From positions 372,001 through 436,000 of the forward strand of contig NZ_JAMJWG010000003.1 in NCBI RefSeq assembly GCF_024435355.1: a DNA stretch of 64,000 nucleotides. Reading direction: 5' to 3'. Positions 6,837-14,744 of the stretch are shown here, in pieces. Source of the stretch: Streptomyces odontomachi (GTDB taxonomy: Bacteria; Actinomycetota; Actinomycetes; Streptomycetales; Streptomycetaceae). Below the pieces are notes generated by a model that had not been told where the DNA came from, ran no database searches, and saw nothing but the letters and a program-made list of their open reading frames with translations. The translations under genes and the position numbers were made by a program. Every line of letters begins with the position of its first letter. The stretch's first letter is position 1.

Positions 6837-7331
6837 TCAAGTACCTCCGCCCTGGAACCTGACAATCGCCTCGGCGCATTCCATTGCCCGCTCGAAGTCG
6901 AGTCCGTGGAAATACTCGCCATCGTGCCGGTCATGGTTAAGCCGGAGGAGAATCTTGAGTGCGGCTTCCAGCCTTCTGGCGTCAGCGACGTGATGAGAGA
7001 ACCACGCGTCAACCAGGGCATATCCATGGACGCGGGCTATGCGGCAATGCCCCTTGACGCGGTATTCATAATCATCCCCAACTGACCCAGCTTTCACATA
7101 TTGGGCAGACCCTCTGAATTCCAGCAAGTAGAGCCGCGCCCCGCGCTTGTTCGGGGCTTTACCCAGCACCGCGTTGCTGACGACGTCTCTACTGAGCCGC
7201 TCCACCCTTGCAGGGAACGGCCAGATCACTCCCGCTCGCAGCACGGGAGTGATCGCCTCCTTGCGTGCGACTAGGTCCGCTCGCCGTTCATTCCGCTGAA
7301 GGGCGCACCATTCCTCGGCACTCATAACCAT
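6837..7331 (-). CDS. GIY-YIG/T5orf172-like protein, inverted cargo gene
   Basis: This 164-residue protein is encoded opposite to all its AICE neighbours. Residues about 66-150 read like a divergent GIY-YIG or MUG113-type fold: LYLLEF, then YVKAGSVGDDYEYRVKGHCR, a tryptophan-histidine patch (DAWFSHHVADARRLEAAL) and GEYFHGL near the end. The second GIY-YIG half is poorly conserved, so nuclease activity is uncertain. The stretch is visibly less GC-rich than its surroundings, a sign of recent acquisition. It sits tail-to-tail with the pump gene and head-to-head with the methyltransferase, as a small cargo locus would. Confidence 0.5.
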   Translation of the reverse strand: MVMSAEEWCALQRNERRADLVARKEAITPVLRAGVIWPFPARVERLSRDVVSNAVLGKAPNKRGARLYLLEFRGSAQYVKAGSVGDDYEYRVKGHCRIARVHGYALVDAWFSHHVADARRLEAALKILLRLNHDRHDGEYFHGLDFERAMECAEAIVRFQGGGT

Positions 7332-7433
7332 GCGCCGAGTATCGCTGCGATCACTGACAGCGAGGGCGACCCCCACTCCGCCAAGAACCGGGGCCGCCCT
7401 CATCCAGAACGCAGAGAACTGGAGACAACCAGG

Positions 7434-8081
7434 ATGACCCAACCCATCCCCATCCGGCGAGCCGGCGGCCGCCGGCCGCGACTGCTCGACCTGTGTTGCG
7501 GCGCAGGTGGCCTTTCCGTGGGCTACCGGTTCGACGTCGTCGGCGTCGACATCCGCCCGCAGCCGAACTACCCCTTCATCTTCGTCCAAGCCGACGGCCT
7601 GGAGTACTGCGCCGAGCACGGCCACGAGTACGACCTGGTCCACGGATCCTGGCCCTGCGAGCGCTACGCGAAGGTCACGCGGTGGCGCGGCAACCCCGAC
7701 GCCCACCCCGACCTCATCGGCCCCGGCCGCCAGGTCATGCAGGCCACCGGCCGTCCGTGGGTCATGGAGAACGTGCCCGAGACCGCCGCGGCTGGCCTGT
7801 TGCGCCCGGACTACCTGCTGTGCGGCACGGCCTTCGGTCTGTCCGTGCGCCGCCACCGGGTCTTCGAGACCTCTTGGGGAGGGGGCGGCGACTTGGTCCC
7901 GCCCTGCTGGCACCACAAGGGACTGCTGGCTTTCGCGCACAAGAGCGAGCGCGCTTACGCCGACGCCATGGGCTGCACTTGGATGACCAACCTCGAAGCC
8001 CGCAAGGCCGTACCCCCCGCCTACTCGGAGTGGATCGGAACCCAGTTCTTGACGGCCCTGAAAGAGAGGGCCATCGCATGA
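7434..8081 (+). CDS. Short DNA (cytosine-5) methyltransferase-like protein
   Basis: The 215 residues show motif I LLDLCCGAGGLSVGY (17-31), a motif IV region with Pro-Cys (GSWPCERYAK, Cys75), motif VI ENV (112-114) and a motif VIII-like RRHRVFE (139-145). Closing helices (AYSEWIGTQFLTAL) resemble motif X. The length is well below the usual 300-400 because the target-recognition region is very short, as in phage-type DNA methylases. It could modify the element's own DNA against host restriction. Its stop overlaps the primase start (ATGA), so it is coupled to the replication operon. Confidence 0.75.
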   Translation: MTQPIPIRRAGGRRPRLLDLCCGAGGLSVGYRFDVVGVDIRPQPNYPFIFVQADGLEYCAEHGHEYDLVHGSWPCERYAKVTRWRGNPDAHPDLIGPGRQVMQATGRPWVMENVPETAAAGLLRPDYLLCGTAFGLSVRRHRVFETSWGGGGDLVPPCWHHKGLLAFAHKSERAYADAMGCTWMTNLEARKAVPPAYSEWIGTQFLTALKERAIA

Positions 8082-8968
8082 CCAGCGTCATGAACGCCGC
8101 CCTGACGGCCGCCGAGCGCGGCTGGCCTGTCTTCCCGCTGCACCCCGGCAGCAAACGACCCACCGGGCACGCCGCGGACCGCTGCCCCGGCACCGGCCGC
8201 TGCGCCCGTGGGCACCTCGTGCCCGAGCAGCGCGCCACCACCGACCCGGACCTGATCCGCGCCGCCTGGACACAGTGGCAGTACAACGTCGGCATCGCCA
8301 CCGGCCCGGCCGGGCTGCTCGTGGTCGACCTGGACGTGCCCAAGCCCAACAGCAGGAGCGACGCCCCTTGCGGGGCGACGACCTTCCAGGCGCTCTGCGA
8401 GCGCGCCGGGCAGGCCGTACCTCGCACGCTCACGGTGCGGACCGCGAGCGGTGGGCGGCACCTGTACTTCACCGCCCCGGCCGGGGCCCGCATCGGCAAC
8501 AGCGCGGGCCGTCTGGGCAAGCTCATCGACACCCGCGGCTGGGGCGGCTACGTCGTCGCCCCTGGCAGCACCACCCCCGCCGGCACGTACGAGGTCACCG
8601 ACCCGGCACCTGTCGCCCCGCTACCCGCATGGCTCCACACGGCCCTGACGGCCCCCCAGGCCGCTCCCGCGGTCCCGAGCGTGACCGTGGCCGTGCGCAG
8701 CGGCAGCCGGTACGCCAACGCCGTCCTCGACCGCGAGACGACCGCCGTCGCCAACACGAGCGAGGGCGGGCGCAATGAGACGCTGCTGCGCTCGGTCATC
8801 CGCACGGGCCGGTTCGTCGCCTGGGGAGACCTCGACCGCGCCGCCGTGGAAGAGGCTTTTCAGGCGGCGGGAGAGTCGGCCGGACTGACGTCGTCCGAGT
8901 GCCGCACCACCATCCGCAGCGCCCTGGCCTACTCCCTGCGCACCGCCCGGCCCCGGGAGACGGCATGA
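8078..8968 (+). CDS. Bifunctional primase-polymerase (Prim-Pol) replication protein
   Basis: The start ATG at 8078 overlaps the previous stop. The 296-residue protein has the archaeo-eukaryotic primase fold of the bifunctional DNA primase/polymerase N-terminal family. It shows GWPVFPLHPGSKRP at the start, catalytic LVVDLDVPK (Asp84, Asp86), GGRHLYF with His128, and GYVVAPGS. A helical C-terminal part follows (EGGRNETLLRSVIRTGRFVAWG). AICEs use one of three replication initiators, and this corresponds to the Prim-Pol type. It likely acts with the ATPase encoded two genes downstream at the iteron cluster. Confidence 0.88.
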   Translation: MTSVMNAALTAAERGWPVFPLHPGSKRPTGHAADRCPGTGRCARGHLVPEQRATTDPDLIRAAWTQWQYNVGIATGPAGLLVVDLDVPKPNSRSDAPCGATTFQALCERAGQAVPRTLTVRTASGGRHLYFTAPAGARIGNSAGRLGKLIDTRGWGGYVVAPGSTTPAGTYEVTDPAPVAPLPAWLHTALTAPQAAPAVPSVTVAVRSGSRYANAVLDRETTAVANTSEGGRNETLLRSVIRTGRFVAWGDLDRAAVEEAFQAAGESAGLTSSECRTTIRSALAYSLRTARPRETA

Positions 8969-9324
8969 CCGCCTCTGCGCCCTCCCCCCGCCTGAAAAGC
9001 CTTCCCGAACTGCCCACTGGCCCCCGCCTCGCCGAACCGGCCCTGGCCACGGCCAGCGGTGGGGCGCCGAAAGACGTCGCCCGTCAGGGCGTCCCTTCTG
9101 CTGTTCCTGACCAGCAACCGGGCGACGGGCGGGCTCCGATCGCCTGGTTGACCGTCACCGCGCCCGGCCGCGGGATCACGCCCACGGCCCGCTCGTGGTG
9201 CCTGTGCGGACGCGACCAGTTCGCCGCCGGGCGCCGCAAAGTCCTCGACCTCATCGCCGACCACACCGCCCACCGCGACGCCTGCCCGCGCCGCACCACC
9301 CAGGAAGGCAGGACAGCCGCATGA
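8965..9324 (+). CDS. Hypothetical replication-module protein with a Cys/His cluster
   Basis: The ATG at 8965 overlaps the primase stop (ATGA) and its own stop overlaps the next ATG. Of its 119 residues the first half is Pro/Ala-rich and probably disordered. The second half has APIAWLTVTAPGRGITP, then WCLCGRD and HRDACP, a C-x-C and H-x3-C arrangement that could bind zinc. Proteins of this shape recur between primase and DUF3631 genes in actinomycete elements. Its role is not known. Confidence 0.65.
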   Translation: MTASAPSPRLKSLPELPTGPRLAEPALATASGGAPKDVARQGVPSAVPDQQPGDGRAPIAWLTVTAPGRGITPTARSWCLCGRDQFAAGRRKVLDLIADHTAHRDACPRRTTQEGRTAA

Positions 9325-10592
9325 CCCCCACACCTGCACAGCTCATCGACGGGGCCGCGCTGCTCGACGAGGTGGAAACCTTCCACCGGCGCTTCAACGC
9401 CTTCCCCTCCGAGGCCGCATACGTCGCCACCGTTCTGTGGGACGCACACACGCACCTGCTCGACTGCTTCGACAGCACGCCCAGGCTCGCCTTCCTCTCC
9501 CCGGAACCGGGATCGGGCAAGACGCGAGCGCTGGAGGTCATCTCGACCCTCGTGCCGCGCCCGATGCACGCCGTCAACGCCTCCCCGGCCGCCCTGTTCC
9601 GCGCGGTCGCGGACGACAGCGGCCGGCCGGTCATCCTGTTCGACGAGATCGACACCGTATTCGGGGCCAAGGCCAAAGACAGCAACGAAGACCTGCGCGG
9701 CCTGCTGAACGCCGGCCACCGCCGCTCAGGCGTCTCCTACCGGTGCGTCTCCGACGGCCAAGGCGCCCAATCCGTCGTCGCCTTCCCCTCGTACTGCGCC
9801 GTCGCGCTGGCCGGACTCGGCTCGCTCCCGGACACGATCCTCGCCCGATCGATCGTCATCCGCATGCGCCGACGGGCCCGCACCGAACGCATCGAGCCCT
9901 ACCGCGCCCGCACCAACGAGAAGCAAGGCAACACCCTGCGCGATCGGCTCGCCGACTGGGCCAAGCAGGTCTGCGACCAGGTCGACGGCGCATGGCCGGA
10001 GATGCCCGACGGCATCACCGACCGGCCCGCCGACGTGTGGGAACCGCTCCTCGCAGTCGCGGACGCGGCCGGCGGCCAGTGGCCCGAGCGAGCCCGCGCC
10101 GCCTGCGTCGAGTTGGTCGCGGCCGTCGCCGAGGACGACCGCGCGTCCCTGGGCGTCAAGCTCCTCACCGACCTGCGCGACCAGGTGTTCCCCGGCGAGA
10201 GCGCCGTGTCCACGGTCGAGATCCTGCACGTCCTCAACGCCCTGGAAGACGCACCGTGGGGCGACCTGGACGGGCGCCCGCTCAACGCCCGCGGCCTGTC
10301 CCGGATGCTCGGGGAGTACGTCACCGGCAAGGGCACGCGGATCAAGTCCCGCACCATCCGCATCGGCGGACAGCCCACCAAGGGCTACCACCTCGACGAC
10401 CTCTCGGACGCCTGGGCCCGCTACTGCCCCCCGCCTCCCGGTACCTCGTCCGATGCCGGTTCCGGACAGTCGGTTACGTCGGTTACAAGCCTCCCCGTAC
10501 CCCCTCTGACCAGCGAGAACGAGGTAACCGAGGAAGGGGCCTGTAACCGGAACACTGCGGTTTCACCGGACACCGCGACCGCCGCCCCGTAA
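9321..10592 (+). CDS. DUF3631 AAA-type ATPase, replication helicase partner
   Basis: This protein has 423 residues. A P-loop PEPGSGKTRAL (GSGKT at 64-68) and Walker B PVILFDEID (Asp108, Glu109) are followed by a DUF3631 helical region (about 200-370) with FPGESAVSTVEILHVLNALED and a wHTH-like end (LSRMLGEYVTGKGTRIKSRTI). DUF3631 proteins accompany Prim-Pol primases in plasmids and elements and are thought to unwind or remodel DNA. The last 40 codons form a disordered tail, and their DNA contains the first four iterons. It is coupled to the gene before by ATGA. Confidence 0.85.
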   Translation: MTPTPAQLIDGAALLDEVETFHRRFNAFPSEAAYVATVLWDAHTHLLDCFDSTPRLAFLSPEPGSGKTRALEVISTLVPRPMHAVNASPAALFRAVADDSGRPVILFDEIDTVFGAKAKDSNEDLRGLLNAGHRRSGVSYRCVSDGQGAQSVVAFPSYCAVALAGLGSLPDTILARSIVIRMRRRARTERIEPYRARTNEKQGNTLRDRLADWAKQVCDQVDGAWPEMPDGITDRPADVWEPLLAVADAAGGQWPERARAACVELVAAVAEDDRASLGVKLLTDLRDQVFPGESAVSTVEILHVLNALEDAPWGDLDGRPLNARGLSRMLGEYVTGKGTRIKSRTIRIGGQPTKGYHLDDLSDAWARYCPPPPGTSSDAGSGQSVTSVTSLPVPPLTSENEVTEEGACNRNTAVSPDTATAAP

Positions 10593-10677
10593 CTGGTCCG
10601 TATCGGTTACACCGCACACGTCGGTTACAGAAAACCGGCCCCTGACCTGCGATGTAACCGCGTAACCCATGTAACCG
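10471..10677. repeat. Iteron cluster CGGTTAC/GTAACCG, candidate replication origin
   Basis: Eight exact copies of CGGTTAC or its complement start at 10471, 10480, 10524, 10543, 10604, 10622, 10654 and 10671. Two near copies start at 10589 and 10662. Four lie in the 3' end of the ATPase gene and the rest in the 171-base spacer. A larger inverted pair joins gtcggttac near 10620 with gtaaccgac near 10671. Clustered iterons beside the primase module are what an element origin would look like. Confidence 0.75.
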
Positions 10678-10763
10678 ACGCCCGAGGGCCGGGACCACGC
10701 GTCCCGGCCCTCCTCGCGCCCCGGACGACTTCCCGCCGCTTTTGATTCCCGAGGAGACGGCCC

Positions 10764-10952
10764 ATGGCCCGCACCACCCGGATGCTCAAGCTCCCCGACG
10801 TCCTCGACGAGATCGGCATGAGCCGCGCCGCCTTCTACCGCATGCGCGCTCGCGGCCACGCCCCCCGCCTCATCAAGCTCCCCAACGGTCAGCTCCGCTG
10901 CCGCCGCAGCGACCTGGACGCCTGGTGGACGACGCACGAGCAGGCCGCCTGA
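10764..10952 (+). CDS. xis: Excisionase-like helix-turn-helix protein
   Basis: This 62-residue protein is a single MerR/AlpA-type winged helix (HTH_17): LKLPDVLDEIGMSRAAFYRMRARGHAPRLIKLPNGQLRCRRSDLDAWW. A GAGGAGA lies upstream of the ATG. Placement directly before the integrase is the usual xis-int order of AICEs. As a recombination directionality factor it would bend the attachment site DNA and favour excision. The function is inferred from family and position. Confidence 0.85.
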   Translation: MARTTRMLKLPDVLDEIGMSRAAFYRMRARGHAPRLIKLPNGQLRCRRSDLDAWWTTHEQAA

Positions 10953-10975
10953 CCCACTCACGCCCACCCCGATGA

Positions 10976-11002
10976 GGGCCCGCCGCTCACAGCGGCGGGC
11001 CC
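10976..11002 (+). terminator. Hairpin between xis and int
   Basis: A perfect 12-bp stem gggcccgccgct/agcggcgggccc with a 3-nt loop is followed by the pyrimidine run cttcctttct and then the integrase ribosome-binding site (tggaga). It can terminate xis transcripts or attenuate int. Confidence 0.75.
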
Positions 11003-11020
11003 CTTCCTTTCTGGAGATTC

Positions 11021-12430
11021 ATGCTCACGTACGACGTAGACATCTGGTCCATCAGGAAGCGGTCCGGCCGGCCGAAGCCGTACGAGTTGCGCTGGCGGGT
11101 TGGCACCCGCCCGCACTCCCGGAGCTTCAAGCTGAAGCCGCAGGCCGATGGGCGCCGCGCGGAACTCATGGCCGCGCTCCGAGAGCGCGAGCAGTTCGAC
11201 GAGGAGACCGGCCTGCCAGCGCGGGAGCTGGCCGCGCTCAACTCCCCCACGTGGTTCGAGCACGCCACGGCGTACGTGCTCATGAAGTGGCCCCGGGCCG
11301 CTGCCAAACACCGGGCGAGCATCGCCGAGGCACTGGCCGTGGTGGTCCCCGCCCTGGTCACGACCACCCGAGGCGCGCCGAAGCCGAAGACCCTGCGCGC
11401 CGCCTTGTACCAGTGGGCGTTCCGGGCCGTCCCGGGCCCGGCCGGCGACCTGATCGCCCGGCACATGGTCGAAGAACCTCCGTCGGAGATCCGCGCGGCG
11501 CTCTCCTGGATCTCCGAGCACTCCATGAAGGTGCGCGCCCTGGACAACCCGGGCCTGCTGCGCCCGGCGCTGGATGCCCTCGCGCGGCGCACCGACGGCC
11601 GACCGGCAGCCGAGAACACCGCCCGGCGCAAACGCATGGTGCTGAGCAACTTCCTGCGGTACACCGTCGAGGAGCAGGGGCTACTGGCAGCCAACCCGCT
11701 CGCCCGCGTGGACTGGACGCCACCGGAGACCGACGACGAGATCGACTTCCGATATGTCCCCGGTCCAGCCTTGGCACGCGCTCTCATCAACGCGGTACAG
11801 GCTGCGGGCCCGCGCGGGGCTCACCTGGCGGCGTTCTTCGGCTGCCTGTACTACGCGGCCATGCGGCCGGGGGAGATCGCGTCACTCAAGCTCGCCGACT
11901 GCACCCTGCCGTCGGACACCGACGATGCCGCCGACGAGTGGGGAACGCTGCTGCTGGGGGAGAGCCGTCCCGAGGTGGGCGGGGGATGGACGAACGACGG
12001 AGCCTCGTACGAGGCCCGCGGGCTCAAGCGCCGCGCTCGGGGGGCAACCCGGGCAGTGCCGATCCCGCCGTCGCTGGTTCGGCTGCTTCGGGACCACGTC
12101 GCCGCGTACGGGACTGCTCCGGATGGCCGGCTGTTTCGTGCCGCAAGAGGTGGGCGGGTGCGATCGACGGAGTACTGCGCCGTGTGGAGTGCCGCCCGCA
12201 CCGCCGTGCTCACCGAGACGGAGACCGGCTCACCCCTCGCGGAGGTCCCCTACTCCCTGCGTCACGCCGGCGTCTCCCTGTGGATCAAGTCAGGGGTAGA
12301 CCCTGCGGAAGTCGCGGCGCGAGCCGGGCACAGCATCGCGGTGCTGTACCGCTTCTACGCCAAGATCCTGAAGGGTGATCAGGCGCGCTCCAACACGCTG
12401 ATCGCGGCCGGCCTGGCCGCGGAAGGGTAG
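11021..12430 (+). CDS. int: Tyrosine-type site-specific integrase
   Basis: This 469-residue protein has an N-terminal arm-binding part, a SAM-like core-binding domain (about 75-225) and a catalytic domain. Active-site residues are Arg282 (AAMRPGEI), a basic beta hairpin KRRARGATRAVPIP, Arg414 (YSLRH, with Tyr in place of the usual His of the HxLR box), His437 (AGHS) and the nucleophile Tyr446 (YRFYAKIL). The ATG at 11021 follows TGGAGA. It catalyses integration into and excision from the tRNA gene whose 3' end lies 143 bp downstream. The length agrees with AICE integrases. Confidence 0.93.
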   Translation: MLTYDVDIWSIRKRSGRPKPYELRWRVGTRPHSRSFKLKPQADGRRAELMAALREREQFDEETGLPARELAALNSPTWFEHATAYVLMKWPRAAAKHRASIAEALAVVVPALVTTTRGAPKPKTLRAALYQWAFRAVPGPAGDLIARHMVEEPPSEIRAALSWISEHSMKVRALDNPGLLRPALDALARRTDGRPAAENTARRKRMVLSNFLRYTVEEQGLLAANPLARVDWTPPETDDEIDFRYVPGPALARALINAVQAAGPRGAHLAAFFGCLYYAAMRPGEIASLKLADCTLPSDTDDAADEWGTLLLGESRPEVGGGWTNDGASYEARGLKRRARGATRAVPIPPSLVRLLRDHVAAYGTAPDGRLFRAARGGRVRSTEYCAVWSAARTAVLTETETGSPLAEVPYSLRHAGVSLWIKSGVDPAEVAARAGHSIAVLYRFYAKILKGDQARSNTLIAAGLAAEG

Positions 12431-12511
12431 CCCGATCTTGGCCCACAGATGGCCCATACGCACTGGTCAACACCGGGATACGGGCGAGCCGGGGTGAGAC
12501 AGGCTGCACGC

Positions 12512-12547
12512 AGAAGGGGTGCCCCTCGATCGAGGGGCACCCCTTCT
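12512..12547. terminator. Perfect 36-bp palindrome, bidirectional terminator
   Basis: Two 18-bp arms (agaaggggtgcccctcga and its exact complement) meet without a spacer. The palindrome lies between the integrase stop and the tRNA 3' end, which converge on it, so it can end transcription from both sides. Confidence 0.8.
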
Positions 12548-12572
12548 GACCTGCAACGTCTATGACCTGCGC

Positions 12573-12620
12573 GGAGGCGGTGGGATTTGAACCCACGGTC
12601 GTGTTGCCACGACGACGGTT
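12573..12620. other. Predicted right attachment site of the element (position approximate)
   Basis: AICEs integrate by recombination at the 3' half of a tRNA gene and leave it intact. The int gene ends 143 bp from this tRNA 3' end and points to it. The attachment core should therefore lie within the T arm to acceptor part. The matching left copy is outside the window, so the core length cannot be set. Confidence 0.5.
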
Positions 12621-12658
12621 TTCAAGACCGTTCCCTTCGGCCGCTCGGGCACGCCTCC
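12573..12658 (-). tRNA. tRNA-Ser (anticodon UGA)
   Basis: The reverse strand from 12658 reads GGAGGCG and ends CGCCTCC at 12573, a perfect 7-bp acceptor stem. The anticodon arm ACGGTCTTGAAAACCGT carries TGA. A long variable arm (CGTCGTGGCAACACGAC) marks a serine type, and the T arm is GTGGGTTCAAATCCCAC. The length is 86 nt and CCA is not encoded. Its 3' end faces the integrase, as expected for an AICE target. Confidence 0.95.
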
Positions 12659-12780
12659 CCGCCGCCGTCCACCTGGGACGGGGCAGGTACAGCCTAGCGG
12701 GTGGGAGAGGCGGCCACGGGATGGCGTGAGGGAACCACGGGTCGGGCTGAGACCGGGGGCGCCCCGGGCCCGCCGAACAC

Positions 12781-12819
12781 GTCGAAGGGGCTGCCGATGC
12801 GATCGGCAGCCCCTTCGAC
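12781..12819 (-). terminator. Terminator of the HtrA-like gene
   Basis: An 18-bp perfect stem (gtcgaaggggctgccgat and its complement) with loop GCG lies 27 bp past the stop of the leftward protease gene. Confidence 0.8.
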
Positions 12820-12845
12820 ATGCGGTCTTCCCCGTGTTCGTTCAG

Positions 12846-14486
12846 CTAGCTGTTGCTGTCTCCCTTGCGGGAGCCCAGCACCAGCTTCACCGTGTGCTGC
12901 TTGCCGTCCCGCTGGTAGACGACGGTCACGGTGTCGCCGGGCTTGTGGTTCCAGATCTCGCCGATCAGGGTCGGGCCGCTGTCGATGACCGCGTCGTCGA
13001 GCTTGGTGATGACGTCACCGGGCTTCAGGCCAGCCTTGTCGGCGGGGCCGTTCGGGGTGATCGGCTCCGAGCCGCTCGGGCCCTGGCTGGTGATCTTCGC
13101 GCCGCTGCCCTGCTCGTCCAGGGAGACAGAGGCGCCGATCACCGGATAGACCGGCTGGCCGTTCTTGATGAGCTGCTCGGCGACGTTCTTCGCCTGGTTG
13201 ATCGGGATGGCGAAGCCGAGGCCGATGGAGCCGCCCTGGCCGCCGCTGAGGCCGCCGCTGTCGCTGGAGGGCTTGATCGCGGAGTTGATGCCGATGACCG
13301 CGCCGCGTGCGTCCAGCAGCGGGCCGCCGGAGTTGCCTGGGTTGATCGACGCGTCGGTCTGTAGGGCGCTCATGTAGGAGGCGTCGCCGCTGCTGCCGCT
13401 GTCGCTGGTGGTCACCGGGCGGTCCTTGGCGCTGATGATGCCGGTGGTCACGGTGTTGTTCAGGCCGAACGGCGCCCCGATGGCGATGGCGTCGTCGCCG
13501 ACCGCCACCTTCTCGGAGTCGCCGAGCGCGAGCGGGCTCAGGTTCGACGGGGCGTTCTTCAGCTTGATGACGGCGACGTCGTAGCCCTTCGCCCGGCCGA
13601 CCACCTCGGCGCTGTACTTCTTGCCGTTGGAGAAGGTCGCCGAGAGCTTTCCGCCGTCCGCCGCGGAGGCCACCACATGGTTGTTGGTGAGGATGTGGCC
13701 CTGCTTGTCGTAGACGAAGCCGGTGCCGGTGCCGCCGTCGCCGTTGCCGCTCTGGGCCTCGATGGTGACGACGCTGGGCAACGACCGGGCGGCGATCCCG
13801 GCGACCGACTTGGGCGAGCGCTTGACGTCGGGGCCGGAGGCCGAGACGGTCGTCGAATCCGTCGAGTTGTCGCCCTGCTTCGCGGCCCAGTAGCCGATGC
13901 CGCCGCCTACTCCGCCTGCGACCAGCGCCGCCACCAGCACGGTCGCGACCAGCCCGCCGCGGCGGCTACGGGGGCGCGGGGCGGGCGCCTCGTACGACGC
14001 GCCCCATCCTCCGTCACCGCCGCCGCCGTAGCCGGGCGCACCACCCGGCTGGGGCGGCCAGTCGCCGGCGCCCTGGGACAAGACCGCGCCCTGGCCGTCG
14101 GTGGTGGCGGGAACGCCGGCCTGACCAACGCCGGGCGGCGGGCCCTGGGGCGGGCCCTGCGGCGGACCCTGCGGAGGTGCCGGCGGCGGGTAGGCCGCCA
14201 GCTGCGCGGTCGTGCCCGGGTCCTGCTGCGGTGCGGCCGCGCCCGGAACGGGCTGAGCGGCGGCCGGGTCAGGAACGGGCTGCGGTGCGCTCTTGGCCAG
14301 CGTCGGCTGGGCACCGCCGGGTGCGGCGGGTACGCCCGGCACGCCCGGTGCCGGCTCCGGGGAGGACTCCGTCGGAACCGGAGAATCAGCCGGCACCGAA
14401 GAGTCCGCCGGCACGGGGGAACCCGCCGGCACCGGAGGTGTGGACGGCGCCGGGGGTACCTGAGTGCCCTCGTTCTCGGTGCTCAC
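12846..14486 (-). CDS. HtrA/DegP-like membrane-anchored serine protease with PDZ domain
   Basis: The start is the GTG at 14486, preceded by GAGGAGAG. Of 546 residues, 1-175 are a cytoplasmic Pro/Gly-rich tail and 179-201 a single membrane helix. Residues 225-430 are a trypsin-like domain with the triad His270 (LTNNHVVA), Asp303 (YDVAVIKL) and Ser386 (GNSGGPL). Residues about 452-540 are a PDZ domain (GPADKAGLKPGDVITKLDD). The catalytic part faces outward and would degrade or chaperone misfolded exported proteins. It is the first core gene beyond the tRNA and ends at a strong terminator. Confidence 0.92.
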   Translation of the reverse strand: MSTENEGTQVPPAPSTPPVPAGSPVPADSSVPADSPVPTESSPEPAPGVPGVPAAPGGAQPTLAKSAPQPVPDPAAAQPVPGAAAPQQDPGTTAQLAAYPPPAPPQGPPQGPPQGPPPGVGQAGVPATTDGQGAVLSQGAGDWPPQPGGAPGYGGGGDGGWGASYEAPAPRPRSRRGGLVATVLVAALVAGGVGGGIGYWAAKQGDNSTDSTTVSASGPDVKRSPKSVAGIAARSLPSVVTIEAQSGNGDGGTGTGFVYDKQGHILTNNHVVASAADGGKLSATFSNGKKYSAEVVGRAKGYDVAVIKLKNAPSNLSPLALGDSEKVAVGDDAIAIGAPFGLNNTVTTGIISAKDRPVTTSDSGSSGDASYMSALQTDASINPGNSGGPLLDARGAVIGINSAIKPSSDSGGLSGGQGGSIGLGFAIPINQAKNVAEQLIKNGQPVYPVIGASVSLDEQGSGAKITSQGPSGSEPITPNGPADKAGLKPGDVITKLDDAVIDSGPTLIGEIWNHKPGDTVTVVYQRDGKQHTVKLVLGSRKGDSNS

Positions 14487-14744
14487 AGCTCTCCTCCTCA
14501 TTCACGACTGTCTCGGGTCCAGCACTCGGCCGCCCAGGTCACGGCAGCTGGGCCCGACGGTTCGGCCGGGCCAGCTGCGCGAGTCAGTACCCATCAGCTT
14601 TTCCTATCGGCCGTCAGGGCACTGTAAGCCGTTGCTGTGCGTCCGAAACCATCCTTTATCTCGGACGAAACGGGCGCATCCGCAGCGGTCCAGGGCGGCG
14701 ACCGCCGCTGCGCGTCTACCCCACCGGGGTGACACCATGACGCG

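Noticed and set aside
10561..10763. Small gene in the iteron spacer
   Set aside because: Frames here are interrupted or lack start sites, and the repeats explain the sequence.
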